Part shown: positions 35,245 through 43,961 of the stretch, piece after piece | Layout of the letters: the number at the start of each line of letters is the position of its first letter | Numbering within the stretch: position 1 is the first letter of the stretch | Origin: Planococcus sp. MSAK28401 | Lineage (GTDB): Bacteria; Bacillota; Bacilli; Bacillales_A; Planococcaceae | DNA: 64,000 bases | Direction of reading: 5' to 3' | Assembly (NCBI RefSeq): GCF_018283455.1 | Contig: NZ_JAAMTH010000001.1 | Location: forward strand, 343,001-407,000 | The notes under the pieces: model-generated | Seen by the model: only the letters and a program-made list of their open reading frames with translations | Told to the model about the DNA's origin: nothing | The model's database searches: none | Program-made: the position numbers and the translations under genes

Positions 35245-36231
35245 ATGGAAGAACGTGAAATCTTCGATATTACAATCATCGGCGGCGGCCCAACCGGCTT
35301 GTTCGCTTCGTTTTACGGCGGCATGCGCAAAATGAAAGTGAAAGTGCTGGACAGCCTTCCGCAACTCGGCGGGCAATTGATGGAATTGTATCCGGATAAA
35401 TTCATTTATGATATCGGCGGCTTCCCGAAAGTACTGGCTAAAGACTTGGTGGATAATTTGGTCGAGCAGGCCAAGTACGGCGATCCTGAAATCTGTCTTG
35501 AAGAGACAGTGGCATCTGTCGAACGTGAAGAGGAGCATTTTGTCATCACGACGGACAAAGGCGCGCATTATTCAAAAGCGATTTTGTTGACGGCTGGCGT
35601 CGGGGCTTTCCACCCGCGTAAATTGGCAGTCGATAGCGCTGAACAATTCGAAGGTAAGACTTTGCATTACGGCGTAAAAGATTTGACTTTGTTCAGCGAT
35701 AAAAAAGTTGTAGTCCTCGGTGGAGGCGACTCTGCAGTTGACTGGGCCATGATGCTTGAGAATGTGGCTTCGCAAGTGACATTGAGCCATCGCCGCGAGA
35801 AAATGACGGCGCACGAAGCGAATATTGATACGATGATGCAGTCGACAGTGGAAGTGAAGAAGCCTTTCAACGTCAAGGAACTGGTCGGCGAGAATGGCGA
35901 AATCCGTGAGCTTGTGCTGGAAGACAAAGAAGGCAACGAAGAACGTCTGGAAGTCGATCATGTCGTCGTCAATTACGGCAATATCACTTCGCTCGGCCCA
36001 ATCAAGGAATGGGGCCTGGAGATGGAGAAGAACTCGGTCATCGTCAATTCCAAAATGGAAACGAACGTACCGGGAATCTACGCGGCAGGCGACATCGCCA
36101 CTTACGAAGGAAAAGTGAAATTGATCGCCGTCGGCTTCGGTGAAGCACCGACCGCCATCAATAATGCGAAATCTTACTTGGATCCGAAATCCAGAGTACA
36201 GCCTTTGCATAGCACGAGCGTGTTTAAATAA
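35245..36231 (+). CDS. Ferredoxin--NADP(+) reductase, thioredoxin-reductase-like type (YumC family)
   Basis: A 328-residue flavoprotein moving electrons between NADPH and ferredoxin or flavodoxin. The FAD motif IIGGGPTGLFASFYGG lies near residue 9, the NADPH motif VVVLGGGDSAVDWAMML near 155, and the C-terminal FAD segment GIYAAGDIATYEGKVKLIA near 280. The CxxC redox pair of thioredoxin reductase is absent, which assigns it to the FNR class. ATG at 35245 has AGGAG upstream; an upstream ATG at 35155 would add an unlikely 30 residues. Confidence 0.92.
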   Translation: MEEREIFDITIIGGGPTGLFASFYGGMRKMKVKVLDSLPQLGGQLMELYPDKFIYDIGGFPKVLAKDLVDNLVEQAKYGDPEICLEETVASVEREEEHFVITTDKGAHYSKAILLTAGVGAFHPRKLAVDSAEQFEGKTLHYGVKDLTLFSDKKVVVLGGGDSAVDWAMMLENVASQVTLSHRREKMTAHEANIDTMMQSTVEVKKPFNVKELVGENGEIRELVLEDKEGNEERLEVDHVVVNYGNITSLGPIKEWGLEMEKNSVIVNSKMETNVPGIYAAGDIATYEGKVKLIAVGFGEAPTAINNAKSYLDPKSRVQPLHSTSVFK

Positions 36232-36238
36232 AGAACGA

Positions 36239-36277
36239 AAAATGCCCGGCAAGCTGAATCAGCTTGCCGGGCATTTT
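36239..36277. terminator. Bidirectional terminator between ferredoxin reductase and second BCCT gene
   Basis: AATGCCCGGCAAGCT pairs with AGCTTGCCGGGCATT over 15 bp, flanked by A and T runs, between convergent genes. Confidence 0.92.
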
Positions 36278-36290
36278 TACGTTCAATCGA

Positions 36291-37796
36291 TTACAAAGAT
36301 TGTTTTTTCTTTTTCACTGCGACGGGATCTTGGCTGGCTGCTTTCAAAAACGCGGCCCCCATCAGCAGGACGACGACCGAGAACGGCAAGGCCGCAATGA
36401 TCAAGGAATTCTGCAAGCCTTGTGTTCCGCCGCTGTAGACGACGATAGCTGCAACAGCTGACTGGATCAAGCCCCAAGTGATTTTCACCAAGTTCGGGGG
36501 ATTCAATAAGCCGCCTGTGGTCTGCATGCCAAGCACGAATGTCGCGGAGTCAGCAGAAGTGATGAAGAAGATAGCGACTACGAACAAAGTGAGGATCGAC
36601 ATGACAGTGCCGAGTGGATAATGCTGGAGTACGCCGAATGTGGCAGTTTCCAAACTGTATTCGGAAATCTTGTCGATGCCTTTTTGCTCCAAGTCCAAAG
36701 CAGAAACACCGAACACCGAGAAGAAAATAAAGCAGACGAGTGATGGGACGACGAGGACGCCAAGCATAAATTCTCGAACGGTGCGTCCCCGTGAAATACG
36801 GGCGATGAAAATCCCGACGAATGGCGCCCAAGATACCCACCATGCCCAGTAAAAGACTGTCCAGCCATCTACCCAGGCGCGTCGTTCCGTGTTCAGCGGC
36901 TCCAAATTAAAGCTCATCGACAGGAAATTGGAGAAATAGCCGCCAAGAGAATCTGCAAACATATTCATGATATAAAGCGTCGGGCCGACAATCAGCAGCA
37001 TGCCGAGCAAAATGAAGGCCAATACCATATTGATATTACTTAAATATTTGATGCCCCGGCCGATGCCGGACCATGCGGAAATGATGAATAATAAGGTAGC
37101 AACGGCAAGGATCAATAATTGAAAAGCGAACGTATTCGGTGTCCCGAACAGGAACGACAGCCCTTCGTTGATTTGCGCAGAGCCAAATCCAAGTGTAGAG
37201 GCGACGCCGATGACCGTCGCGAACACGGCGAGCGTATCGATCAGTTTGCCGAGCCAACCGCTCATCCGTTTCTTGCCGAATAGCGGAATAAGTGTTGCGC
37301 TGATCAAGCCAGGCGACCCGTTATGGAATTTCGCGTAAGCGAGCGATAAAGCGACAAGCCCGTAAATCGCCCAGGCGTGGATTCCCCAGTGGAAAAATGA
37401 GAATTGCATCGCTTCTTTGACGGCTTCATTAGAGCCGACTTCAGAACGCGGTGCGCTGATAAATGCGTGGGAAATCGGTTCGGCTGTTGTCCAGAAAACG
37501 AGTCCCATACCCATTCCAGCGGAAAACAACATTGCGAACCACGACACTAAACCGAATTCCGGATCGTCGCCGGCTTTCCCGAGTTTGATATTGGAAAATC
37601 TGGAAAAAATCAAATAAATGCAAAAGATAAGGATAATGAAAACAGAAGCGAGGTAATACCAGCCGAATGTGGATGAAATCCACGAAGTGAGCGCACCGGT
37701 CTGCGCTTGGAAGTTTTCGGGCTCTAGAAATCCCCAGGCAACCATGGCCAGGCAGATGGCGATCGAAATCCAAAAAACGATCGTGACATTTTTCAA
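36291..37796 (-). CDS. BCCT family glycine betaine/choline-type transporter (second copy)
   Basis: A 501-residue twelve-helix carrier related to the one at 1729-3219. It shows GMGMGLVFWTTAEPISHAF and WTVFYWAWWVSWAPFVGIF, the osmolyte-binding aromatic box region, and ISRGRTVREF. The C-terminus is shorter than that of the osmosensing BetP-type carriers. SD AGGAGG before the ATG. Together with the first copy it suggests adaptation to salt. The substrate cannot be assigned. Confidence 0.92.
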   Translation of the reverse strand: MKNVTIVFWISIAICLAMVAWGFLEPENFQAQTGALTSWISSTFGWYYLASVFIILIFCIYLIFSRFSNIKLGKAGDDPEFGLVSWFAMLFSAGMGMGLVFWTTAEPISHAFISAPRSEVGSNEAVKEAMQFSFFHWGIHAWAIYGLVALSLAYAKFHNGSPGLISATLIPLFGKKRMSGWLGKLIDTLAVFATVIGVASTLGFGSAQINEGLSFLFGTPNTFAFQLLILAVATLLFIISAWSGIGRGIKYLSNINMVLAFILLGMLLIVGPTLYIMNMFADSLGGYFSNFLSMSFNLEPLNTERRAWVDGWTVFYWAWWVSWAPFVGIFIARISRGRTVREFMLGVLVVPSLVCFIFFSVFGVSALDLEQKGIDKISEYSLETATFGVLQHYPLGTVMSILTLFVVAIFFITSADSATFVLGMQTTGGLLNPPNLVKITWGLIQSAVAAIVVYSGGTQGLQNSLIIAALPFSVVVLLMGAAFLKAASQDPVAVKKKKQSL

Positions 37797-38096
37797 ATGA
37801 GTTCCTCCTAAAGTGAAAGCTATACTGTTCCAGATGAATAAAGCTGTAATTAATTATTCCCCAACAAAGGGAGCCTAATCCATCCTATCGTTATTAATAG
37901 AAGAAAAAAAGGGAAGGTAAGCAAAAAAGCTATATTTTTGATCTAGAAGAAAGAATGTTCTGATTTATTACAGCCTGTCATATTTAAAAGAATGCCGTAA
38001 TGTAATTGTTAAATATCATCTGTCGTCCTGTCATGTTCTTGCAATGCGCACATGTTAAGCTGTGTCTTGTGTTAGTGAAAAGGAGGAATTTCAATT

Positions 38097-38918
38097 ATGA
38101 AAAAGCAAATCGTTACACTAACGGCAATCGCGGCATTAAGTGTAGGCGCAGCAACAACAGCAAGCGCTAATTCATCGTATACAGTTCAGTCAGGTGACAC
38201 TCTGTGGGGAATCTCACAAGAAAAGAACGTTTCCGTTCAAAATCTTAAAAACTGGAACGACCTATCATCAGACTTGATTTTCCCGAACGAGACGCTCTCT
38301 GTTGAAGGAAAAGAACAGGCATCCAAGAAATCATCGAACTCATCATCTACCTATACAGTTAAAAGCGGCGATACTTTGTTCAAGATCGCTTCCGCTCACG
38401 GAATCTCATTGGATCAATTGATGAGCTGGAACAACATCTCCGGCCACATGATCTACCCTGGACAAGAATTCGCAGTTAAAGGCGCAGCAGCAAAAGCAGC
38501 AGCACCTGCACCGGCAGCACCAGCAGTAAAAGCACCAGCTAAAGAAGCACCAAAATCAACTCAAGCAGCACCAACACCTGCAAGTGCACCAGCAGCGGCT
38601 AAACCAGCAGCAGCTTCTACACAATCAGGTAAAGAAATGACAGTATCCGCAACAGCTTACACAGCTTACTGCGCAGGCTGCTCAGGCATCACGCGTACAG
38701 GCATCGACTTGCGTTCGAACCCGAACCAAAAAGTCATCGCAGTAGACCCATCCGTTATCCCGCTCGGTTCAAAAGTATGGGTTGAAGGATACGGAACAGC
38801 TATCGCTGGCGATACTGGCGGAGCTATCAAAGGAAATAAGATCGACGTCTTCATCCCAACTCAAGGCGAAGCTTTGAACTGGGGACGCAAAAACATCACA
38901 ATCAAAATTCTAGACTAA
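38097..38918 (+). CDS. LysM and 3D domain cell-wall protein (YocH-like)
   Basis: A secreted wall protein of 273 residues: signal peptide (about 1-24, cut after ASA), two LysM repeats (SYTVQSGDTLWGISQEKNVS and TYTVKSGDTLFKIASAHGIS), an Ala/Pro/Lys-rich linker, and a C-terminal 3D domain with VIAVDPSVIPLGSKV and AGDTGGAIKGNKIDVF, whose aspartates form the lytic transglycosylase-like site. It resembles B. subtilis YocH, a WalKR-controlled autolysin. Codon use in the linker is strongly repetitive. The SD AAAGGAGG precedes the ATG. The roughly 300 bases upstream hold nothing that could be assigned with confidence. Confidence 0.9.
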   Translation: MKKQIVTLTAIAALSVGAATTASANSSYTVQSGDTLWGISQEKNVSVQNLKNWNDLSSDLIFPNETLSVEGKEQASKKSSNSSSTYTVKSGDTLFKIASAHGISLDQLMSWNNISGHMIYPGQEFAVKGAAAKAAAPAPAAPAVKAPAKEAPKSTQAAPTPASAPAAAKPAAASTQSGKEMTVSATAYTAYCAGCSGITRTGIDLRSNPNQKVIAVDPSVIPLGSKVWVEGYGTAIAGDTGGAIKGNKIDVFIPTQGEALNWGRKNITIKILD

Positions 38919-38933
38919 TATTTTTATAGCTAC

Positions 38934-38966
38934 AAAGCCGAGGTGTCCATTCCCTCGGCCTTTTTT
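38934..38966 (+). terminator. First terminator after LysM/3D gene
   Basis: GCCGAGG/CCTCGGC stem followed by TTTTTT. Confidence 0.87.
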
Positions 38967-38970
38967 ATGT

Positions 38971-39001
38971 CGACCCTTGCACCTATGCAAGGGTCTTTTT
39001 T
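38971..39001 (+). terminator. Second, tandem terminator after LysM/3D gene
   Basis: GACCCTTGCA/TGCAAGGGTC with a CCTA loop and a T run, four bases after the first terminator. Confidence 0.85.
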
Positions 39002-39128
39002 ATATTAAATTCGCATTTTTTTAGTGAATAATCGGAAAAGTATTGAAATCAAAGTTAAGAAGCATATAATGTGGGGTATAGTTATTGAGTATTTATAATT
39101 TTTATACCTATTAAAGGAGGCGCATGAG

Positions 39129-39884
39129 ATGGCAGAGAAGAAAAATGTTTCCAGACGCGATTTCTTGAAAACGTCAGGGATCGCGGCAGGCGCTCTCGTC
39201 GGTGGAGGAATTATTGGTGGAGTGATTGGCGCAAATACACGTCAGGATACGGCAGCTCCAAGTGGCGGTGAAGCAGGCCAAAACGGAGGGGCAGAAACGA
39301 CCGAATCGGTACGCGGCTTGCAATTCTTCAAGAACCAACAGGAGTTTGCGGTATTACAGCAAGCGACCGAACGTATTTTCCCGGAAGATGATTTAGGGCC
39401 AGGCGCTATTGGCCTTGGCGTTCCGTTCTTTATCGATCACCAGCTGGCAGGGAGCTACGGCGAGAATTCACGTGAGTACATGCAGCCCCCATTTCAATTA
39501 GGCGAAGCGACTCAAGGGTATCAAAGCCGCTTGAAGCGCAATGAACTATTCAGACAAGGCTTGCAAAAAATGCAGCAGGAAGCCCAAAGCCGCTTCGAAG
39601 CGAACTTTGTCGATCTTGAACCCGAGCAGATGGATGAAATCCTGACAGCTTTCCAAGATGATGAAGTGGATATGCAAGCGGCAAATGCCCAATTCTTTTT
39701 CCGCCTTCTGCGGCAGGCAACGTTGAACGGAGTCTATGCAGATCCGATTTATGCGGGCAACCAGAACATGGATGCTTGGCGCATGAAAGGATTCCCAGGA
39801 CACCGTCCATCGTATATCAATGAAATAGAAAGCGAAGATTTTGTGGAATTGGATCCGCATTCAGTAGGAGACATGCTGAGCTAA
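39129..39884 (+). CDS. Gluconate 2-dehydrogenase subunit 3 family protein, Tat-exported
   Basis: A 251-residue protein with a twin-arginine signal (SRRDFLKTSG, then a Gly-rich hydrophobic core) and the subunit 3 domain: FPEDDLGPGAIGLGVPFFID, LNGVYADPIYAGNQNMDAW. In related complexes this small subunit escorts the FAD subunit across the membrane. The SD AAAGGAGG lies upstream. It is the first of four genes (small subunit, GMC subunit, tatA, tatC), so the operon makes both the enzyme and its export machine. Confidence 0.92.
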   Translation: MAEKKNVSRRDFLKTSGIAAGALVGGGIIGGVIGANTRQDTAAPSGGEAGQNGGAETTESVRGLQFFKNQQEFAVLQQATERIFPEDDLGPGAIGLGVPFFIDHQLAGSYGENSREYMQPPFQLGEATQGYQSRLKRNELFRQGLQKMQQEAQSRFEANFVDLEPEQMDEILTAFQDDEVDMQAANAQFFFRLLRQATLNGVYADPIYAGNQNMDAWRMKGFPGHRPSYINEIESEDFVELDPHSVGDMLS

Positions 39885-39903
39885 ATAAGAAGGGGGAGTA
39901 CGT

Positions 39904-41616
39904 ATGGCGACAACGCTAGATAAAGTAGATGTAGTAACGGTAGGAGTCGGCTGGACCGGCGGAATCATTGCTGCTGAATGTGCAAAAGAAGGATTGAAAG
40001 TTGTCGGCTTAGAGCGCGGGCAAGAGCGCTCGACAGAAGATTACTCCATGGTCCATGACGAATACCGCTATGCGATCCGTTATGAGTTGATGCAGGATTT
40101 GTCGAAAGAAACGATTACATTCCGTAACTCTAGAGACCAGACGGCATTGCCGATGCGTCAATTGGGTTCATTCCTGCTAGGGGAAGGCCTTGGAGGCGCT
40201 GGGACGCACTGGAACGGCCAAAACTGGAGATTTTTGCCATACGATTTTGAAATTAAATCTATGACTGATGCCAAATATGGCGAGAATAAATTGCCTGCAG
40301 AATATACATTGCAGGATTGGGGCATCACTTATGATGAACTGGAGCCTTATTTCGATAAATTCGAAAAAACGGCAGGGATTTCTGGCGAAGACAAGAACCC
40401 ATTCTGGGGCAAACGGTCTTCAGAGTATCCAACCCCGCCGATGAAAAAAACACCATTGCTGTCGAAATTTGAAACGGCAACCAGCAACCTTGGCTATACG
40501 CCATTTATGATGCCTTCTGCTAACCTATCGGAAGCATATGAAAACCCGGATGGACAACAGATTGCTGCTTGCCAGTATTGCGGGTTCTGTGAACGCTTCG
40601 GCTGTGAGTACGGGGCAAAGACATCACCGGAAATCACTGTTGTTCCAGCGGCTCGTGCTACTGGCAACTACGATATCCGCTTTAATGCCAATGTAGTAGA
40701 GGTAATGAAAGAAGGCGAGCGCGTAACAGGCGTGCGTTTCATCGATACAGTAACGTTTGAAGAGTTCATTCAGCCGGCGGAAGTCGTCGTGTTGACGAGC
40801 TATGTAATGAACAACGCGAAACTATTGATGGTATCAGAAATTGGCCAAATGTATGACCCAGAAACCGGAGAAGGTTCACTTGGGAAAAACTATGCATACC
40901 AAATTCTTCCTGGCGCATCCGGCTTTTTCGATGACCAGATGAATGTCTTTATGGGAGCGGGCGCACTTGGTATGACGATTGATGATTTCAACGGCGATTC
41001 TTTTGACCATAATGATCTTGACTTTGTCCACGGGGGAAGCATTTCCATGACACAGACTGGATCGCGTCCGATCGCATCCAATCCACTGCCTCCGGATACA
41101 CCGTCTTGGGGAGCTGATTTCAAGAAAGCTTCCATTGAAAATTATACGCGTACATTGTCAGTCGGTGCACAAGGCGCGTCCATGCCACACCGTGATAACT
41201 ACTTATCGCTTGACGAGACGTATAAGGATATCTATGGTGTGCCACTTCTGCAACTGACTTATAACTTTACCGACCAGGATCGTGCGCTGCATAAATATCT
41301 TACGGAAAGAGCAGTTGAAATCATGCAGGAAATGGGTGCGAAAACGGTTGTCGGCAGAGCGCCGATTTCAGACTACGACATCGTCCCTTATCAAACCACA
41401 CACAATACAGGCGGCACGATCATGGGCGGAGATCCTGCAACCAGCGTCGTGAACAACTATCTGCAACATTGGGATATGGAAAACCTGTTTGTTGTAGGTG
41501 CAGGAAACTTCGCGCACAACGGTGGATATAACCCAACCGGCACAGTGGGTGCACTTGCATATCGCTGTGCAGAAGGCATCATCAAATACAGCCAAGATGG
41601 CGGTTCTTTAGTTTAA
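39904..41616 (+). CDS. GMC family oxidoreductase, gluconate 2-dehydrogenase FAD subunit-like
   Basis: A 570-residue flavoprotein: FAD motif VGVGWTGGIIAAECAKEG at the N-terminus, LGEGLGGAGTHWNGQNWRF, and the C-terminal AHNGGYNPTGTVGALAYR with the catalytic His. A cysteine cluster, CQYCGFCERFGC (near residue 222), recalls iron-sulfur ligands of bacterial FAD-dependent sugar dehydrogenases (inference). It has no signal peptide, so it probably rides with the Tat-tagged small subunit. No cytochrome c subunit gene is present nearby, so the electron acceptor is unknown. SD AAGGGGGAG. Confidence 0.9.
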   Translation: MATTLDKVDVVTVGVGWTGGIIAAECAKEGLKVVGLERGQERSTEDYSMVHDEYRYAIRYELMQDLSKETITFRNSRDQTALPMRQLGSFLLGEGLGGAGTHWNGQNWRFLPYDFEIKSMTDAKYGENKLPAEYTLQDWGITYDELEPYFDKFEKTAGISGEDKNPFWGKRSSEYPTPPMKKTPLLSKFETATSNLGYTPFMMPSANLSEAYENPDGQQIAACQYCGFCERFGCEYGAKTSPEITVVPAARATGNYDIRFNANVVEVMKEGERVTGVRFIDTVTFEEFIQPAEVVVLTSYVMNNAKLLMVSEIGQMYDPETGEGSLGKNYAYQILPGASGFFDDQMNVFMGAGALGMTIDDFNGDSFDHNDLDFVHGGSISMTQTGSRPIASNPLPPDTPSWGADFKKASIENYTRTLSVGAQGASMPHRDNYLSLDETYKDIYGVPLLQLTYNFTDQDRALHKYLTERAVEIMQEMGAKTVVGRAPISDYDIVPYQTTHNTGGTIMGGDPATSVVNNYLQHWDMENLFVVGAGNFAHNGGYNPTGTVGALAYRCAEGIIKYSQDGGSLV

Positions 41617-41635
41617 TTTGTGAGGAGGAAAAGAT

Positions 41636-41863
41636 ATGGGTGGATTGGCTTCAATTGGTGTACCAGGCTTAATCATCATTTTGGTTATCGTGTTAATTAT
41701 TTTCGGACCGAAAAAACTTCCGGAAATCGGCGGAGCCGTCGGCAAGACTTTCTCGGAATTCAAACGTTCGACAAAAGGCTTGATGGACGACGATGATGAA
41801 GAAGATAAAGATAAAAAGGATAAAAAAGAAATAGCAGAAACGAATAAAACCGAAAGTTTATGA
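41636..41863 (+). CDS. tatA: Sec-independent protein translocase TatA/TatE
   Basis: A 75-residue protein with one N-terminal helix ([20 protein letters not shown]), the [10 protein letters not shown] hinge and an amphipathic helix ([15 protein letters not shown]), then an acidic and basic charged tail ([15 protein letters not shown]). This is the usual TatA layout. It lies 20 bases after the GMC gene and 10 bases before tatC, pointing to a Tat system dedicated to the dehydrogenase. SD GAGGAGG. Confidence 0.95.
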   Translation: MGGLASIGVPGLIIILVIVLIIFGPKKLPEIGGAVGKTFSEFKRSTKGLMDDDDEEDKDKKDKKEIAETNKTESL

Positions 41864-41873
41864 AGGTGGTTAA

Positions 41874-42761
41874 ATGGATCCGTACGGAGAAAACAATCTG
41901 ATCAGTCCCTTGCATAAGAAAAAGGCGAGCGAAGATCCGGCGGGACAGGAAAAGCAGAAGGCGGACTCCGGAACGGAACATGAAACCGGAGACGTGCCAA
42001 AAGAGCCGACTCCGGGAGGGGGCCAAAAACCCCCTGAAGAGCCGGAAGACAGAGTGGAGACACTAGTCGATCATCTAGGGGATCTGCGAAAACAATTGAT
42101 CAAAAGCTCCATTGTTTTCCTTTTCTTCCTAGCACTCGTCTTTTCTACGCTGAATTTCTGGTTTCCTTATGTGGTAAAGGGCAATGATTTGGTGATTCTC
42201 GGCCCGCTTGAAGTCGTGAAATTCTATACATCGATTTCTGCCACTATGGCACTCGGCTTGTCACTGCCGTTTTTGATCCATTTCATCTGGCAGTTCGTCA
42301 AACCAGGGCTTGAAGAAACCGAGGCCAGATTTCTCGGCTTGTATTCGCCGGTCATGCTGCTCTTGTTTATATTTGGCGTCGCATTCGGCTATTTCATCGT
42401 CAACCCGTTAAGCTATCAATTCTTGATTGGCCTTGGGGCAGCGAATTTCGATGTAATGATTTCGGCGAACGAATATGTCCATTTCTTGATTATGACCACG
42501 ATTCCGCTTGGTTTATTGTTCGAAATGCCTGTCTTGGCATTGTTCTTATCATCAATCGGCGTCTTGACGTCCGTTTCGATGAAAAAAGTCCGGAAATGGT
42601 CGTACCTAAGTTTAGCGATTGTTTCCGCTCTTATCACGCCGCCGGATTTTCTCAGCCAGCTATTGGTTTTGATTCCGATGGCGGGGCTTTATGAAGCCAG
42701 CATTTATGCGGTGAAGAAAATGGAAGCGCGAAACGAACGGATGGAAGATACGACTGTATAA
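41874..42761 (+). CDS. tatC: Sec-independent protein translocase TatC with N-terminal extension
   Basis: A six-helix TatC core (about residues 62-285) with LVDHLGDLRKQLIKSS, FIWQFVKPGLEETEARF and SALITPPDFLSQLLVLIPM, the substrate-recognition features of the family. Before it lies an extra, roughly 60-residue polar region rich in Glu, Lys, Pro and Gly (GDVPKEPTPGGGQKPPEEPE) not found in most TatC proteins. The ATG has AAGGTGG upstream, supporting this start. It would pair with TatA to export the gluconate-dehydrogenase-like complex. Confidence 0.93.
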   Translation: MDPYGENNLISPLHKKKASEDPAGQEKQKADSGTEHETGDVPKEPTPGGGQKPPEEPEDRVETLVDHLGDLRKQLIKSSIVFLFFLALVFSTLNFWFPYVVKGNDLVILGPLEVVKFYTSISATMALGLSLPFLIHFIWQFVKPGLEETEARFLGLYSPVMLLLFIFGVAFGYFIVNPLSYQFLIGLGAANFDVMISANEYVHFLIMTTIPLGLLFEMPVLALFLSSIGVLTSVSMKKVRKWSYLSLAIVSALITPPDFLSQLLVLIPMAGLYEASIYAVKKMEARNERMEDTTV

Positions 42762-42769
42762 TAGAAAGC

Positions 42770-42816
42770 AAAAGGGCTGCCCAAAACATCATGTTATGAT
42801 TTGGGTCAGCCCTTTT
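42770..42816 (+). terminator. Terminator of the gluconate dehydrogenase/Tat operon
   Basis: AAAGGGCTG-CCCAAA pairs with TTTGGG-CAGCCCTTT, with T run, over a long imperfect stem. Confidence 0.87.
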
Positions 42817-42850
42817 CCTGTACTGCTTACTCGAAAAGGAGGACGTGAAG

Positions 42851-43318
42851 ATGCCGATGGAAATTAGAGAAATCGAAGACTTGCGCGAAGTGGATGCAAT
42901 GGACCTTGTGGAAGAAAGTGAAGCTGAGGGATATCGTTTTCTGAGGCGGCTCATCGATCAATACGAAGACGGAAGCAATCGCTTCGACCAACAAGGAGAA
43001 GTGCTATACGGCGTGTTCGACCCTCAAGGCAAATTGATCGCGATCGGTGGATTGAACCGGGACCCTTATTCCACGAAAGAAGGAATCGGTAGGCTGCGGC
43101 GCATTTATATTGCGGATGCTGTAAGAAGAGAAGGAATCGGAACGAAATTACTGCAAACAATCATCGATTCTGCCAAAGGCCAATTTAGTGAACTTGTGGT
43201 GCGTACGGATTCCGCTTCAGCGGATGCCTTTTATCGCGGGAACGGCTTCTCTGGTGACGTCGGTTTACCGGATGTCACGCACCGGCTCGTTCTGGAGCAG
43301 CACGCCGCAAAACAATAA
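42851..43318 (+). CDS. GNAT family N-acetyltransferase
   Basis: A 155-residue acetyltransferase with the acetyl-CoA loop IADAVRREGIGTKLL (R/Q-x-x-G-x-G/A) near residue 95, preceded by GRLRRIYI (beta-4) and followed by VRTDSASADAFYRGNGF. The substrate is unknown. ATG at 42851 has AAAGGAGG upstream; GTG at 42845 is less likely. Followed by a strong hairpin terminator. Confidence 0.88.
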   Translation: MPMEIREIEDLREVDAMDLVEESEAEGYRFLRRLIDQYEDGSNRFDQQGEVLYGVFDPQGKLIAIGGLNRDPYSTKEGIGRLRRIYIADAVRREGIGTKLLQTIIDSAKGQFSELVVRTDSASADAFYRGNGFSGDVGLPDVTHRLVLEQHAAKQ

Positions 43319-43369
43319 AGTAAATTTGAAACATTCTACATTAAACGATGGATTAAAATCCGTTTGCTG

Positions 43370-43431
43370 AATCACCTTTTCTTGTACAATGGAAGTCAGA
43401 GGACTGCCATTTCAGAAAAGGTGATTTTTTT
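43370..43431 (+). terminator. Long hairpin terminator after GNAT gene
   Basis: A perfect 13-bp stem AATCACCTTTTCT/AGAAAAGGTGATT (43370-43382 and 43414-43426) carries an inner AATGG..AGTC/GACT..CCATT stem and ends in T7. Confidence 0.85.
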
Positions 43432-43454
43432 ATTTGCATCGGGGGTGGAAGGGC

Positions 43455-43961
43455 ATGCGTAAAGTGATAGTCACAGCGTATGATGAGAGATGGCCCATTG
43501 AATTTGAACATGCTGCAGAAGCAATCCGTGGGATGCTCGGGTCCAAGTGTCTAAAAGTAGAGCATATCGGCAGTACTGCGGTGCCGGGACTTGCTGCCAA
43601 GCCGGTGATTGATTTGCTTGTGGTCGTTTCCGATATCGAAGCCATAGACCGCTATGAGGAAGATTTCCGAAAACTTGGCTATCAAGCAAAAGGTGAAAAT
43701 GGGTTGCCGGGCAGGCGCTATTTCGAGCGTGGCGGCAATGAACGCACGCATCATGTCCATTGTTATGAACAAGGAAGCCTTGAGATTTCTCGCCATCTCG
43801 CGTTTCGGGATTTCTTGCAGGCGAATCCGCAAGTTGCCTCAGCCTACGGAGAGTTGAAAATGAAGTTAGCGAAGCAATATCCCCTGGACATCGAACACTA
43901 CATAAATGGGAAACATGACATGGTCCAGGAAATTGAGAAAAAGGCGATGGGAGAGATTTGA
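43455..43961 (+). CDS. GrpB family protein (nucleotidyltransferase-like, UPF0157)
   Basis: A 168-residue protein with the signature: VTAYDERWPIEFEHAAE, VEHIGSTAVPGLAAKPVIDL (GS...D, nucleotidyltransferase-like) and RTHHVHCYEQGS, followed by FRDFLQANPQVASAYGELK. GrpB domains sometimes fuse to CoaE (dephospho-CoA kinase); here it stands alone. ATG at 43455 has GGGTGGAAGG upstream. It overlaps the Nudix gene by one base. Confidence 0.9.
   Translation: MRKVIVTAYDERWPIEFEHAAEAIRGMLGSKCLKVEHIGSTAVPGLAAKPVIDLLVVVSDIEAIDRYEEDFRKLGYQAKGENGLPGRRYFERGGNERTHHVHCYEQGSLEISRHLAFRDFLQANPQVASAYGELKMKLAKQYPLDIEHYINGKHDMVQEIEKKAMGEI

Noticed and set aside
37797..38096. WalR box upstream of the LysM/3D gene
   Set aside because: TGTAAT and TGTTAA motifs occur near 38000 and 38055, but not with the five-base spacing of the WalR consensus.
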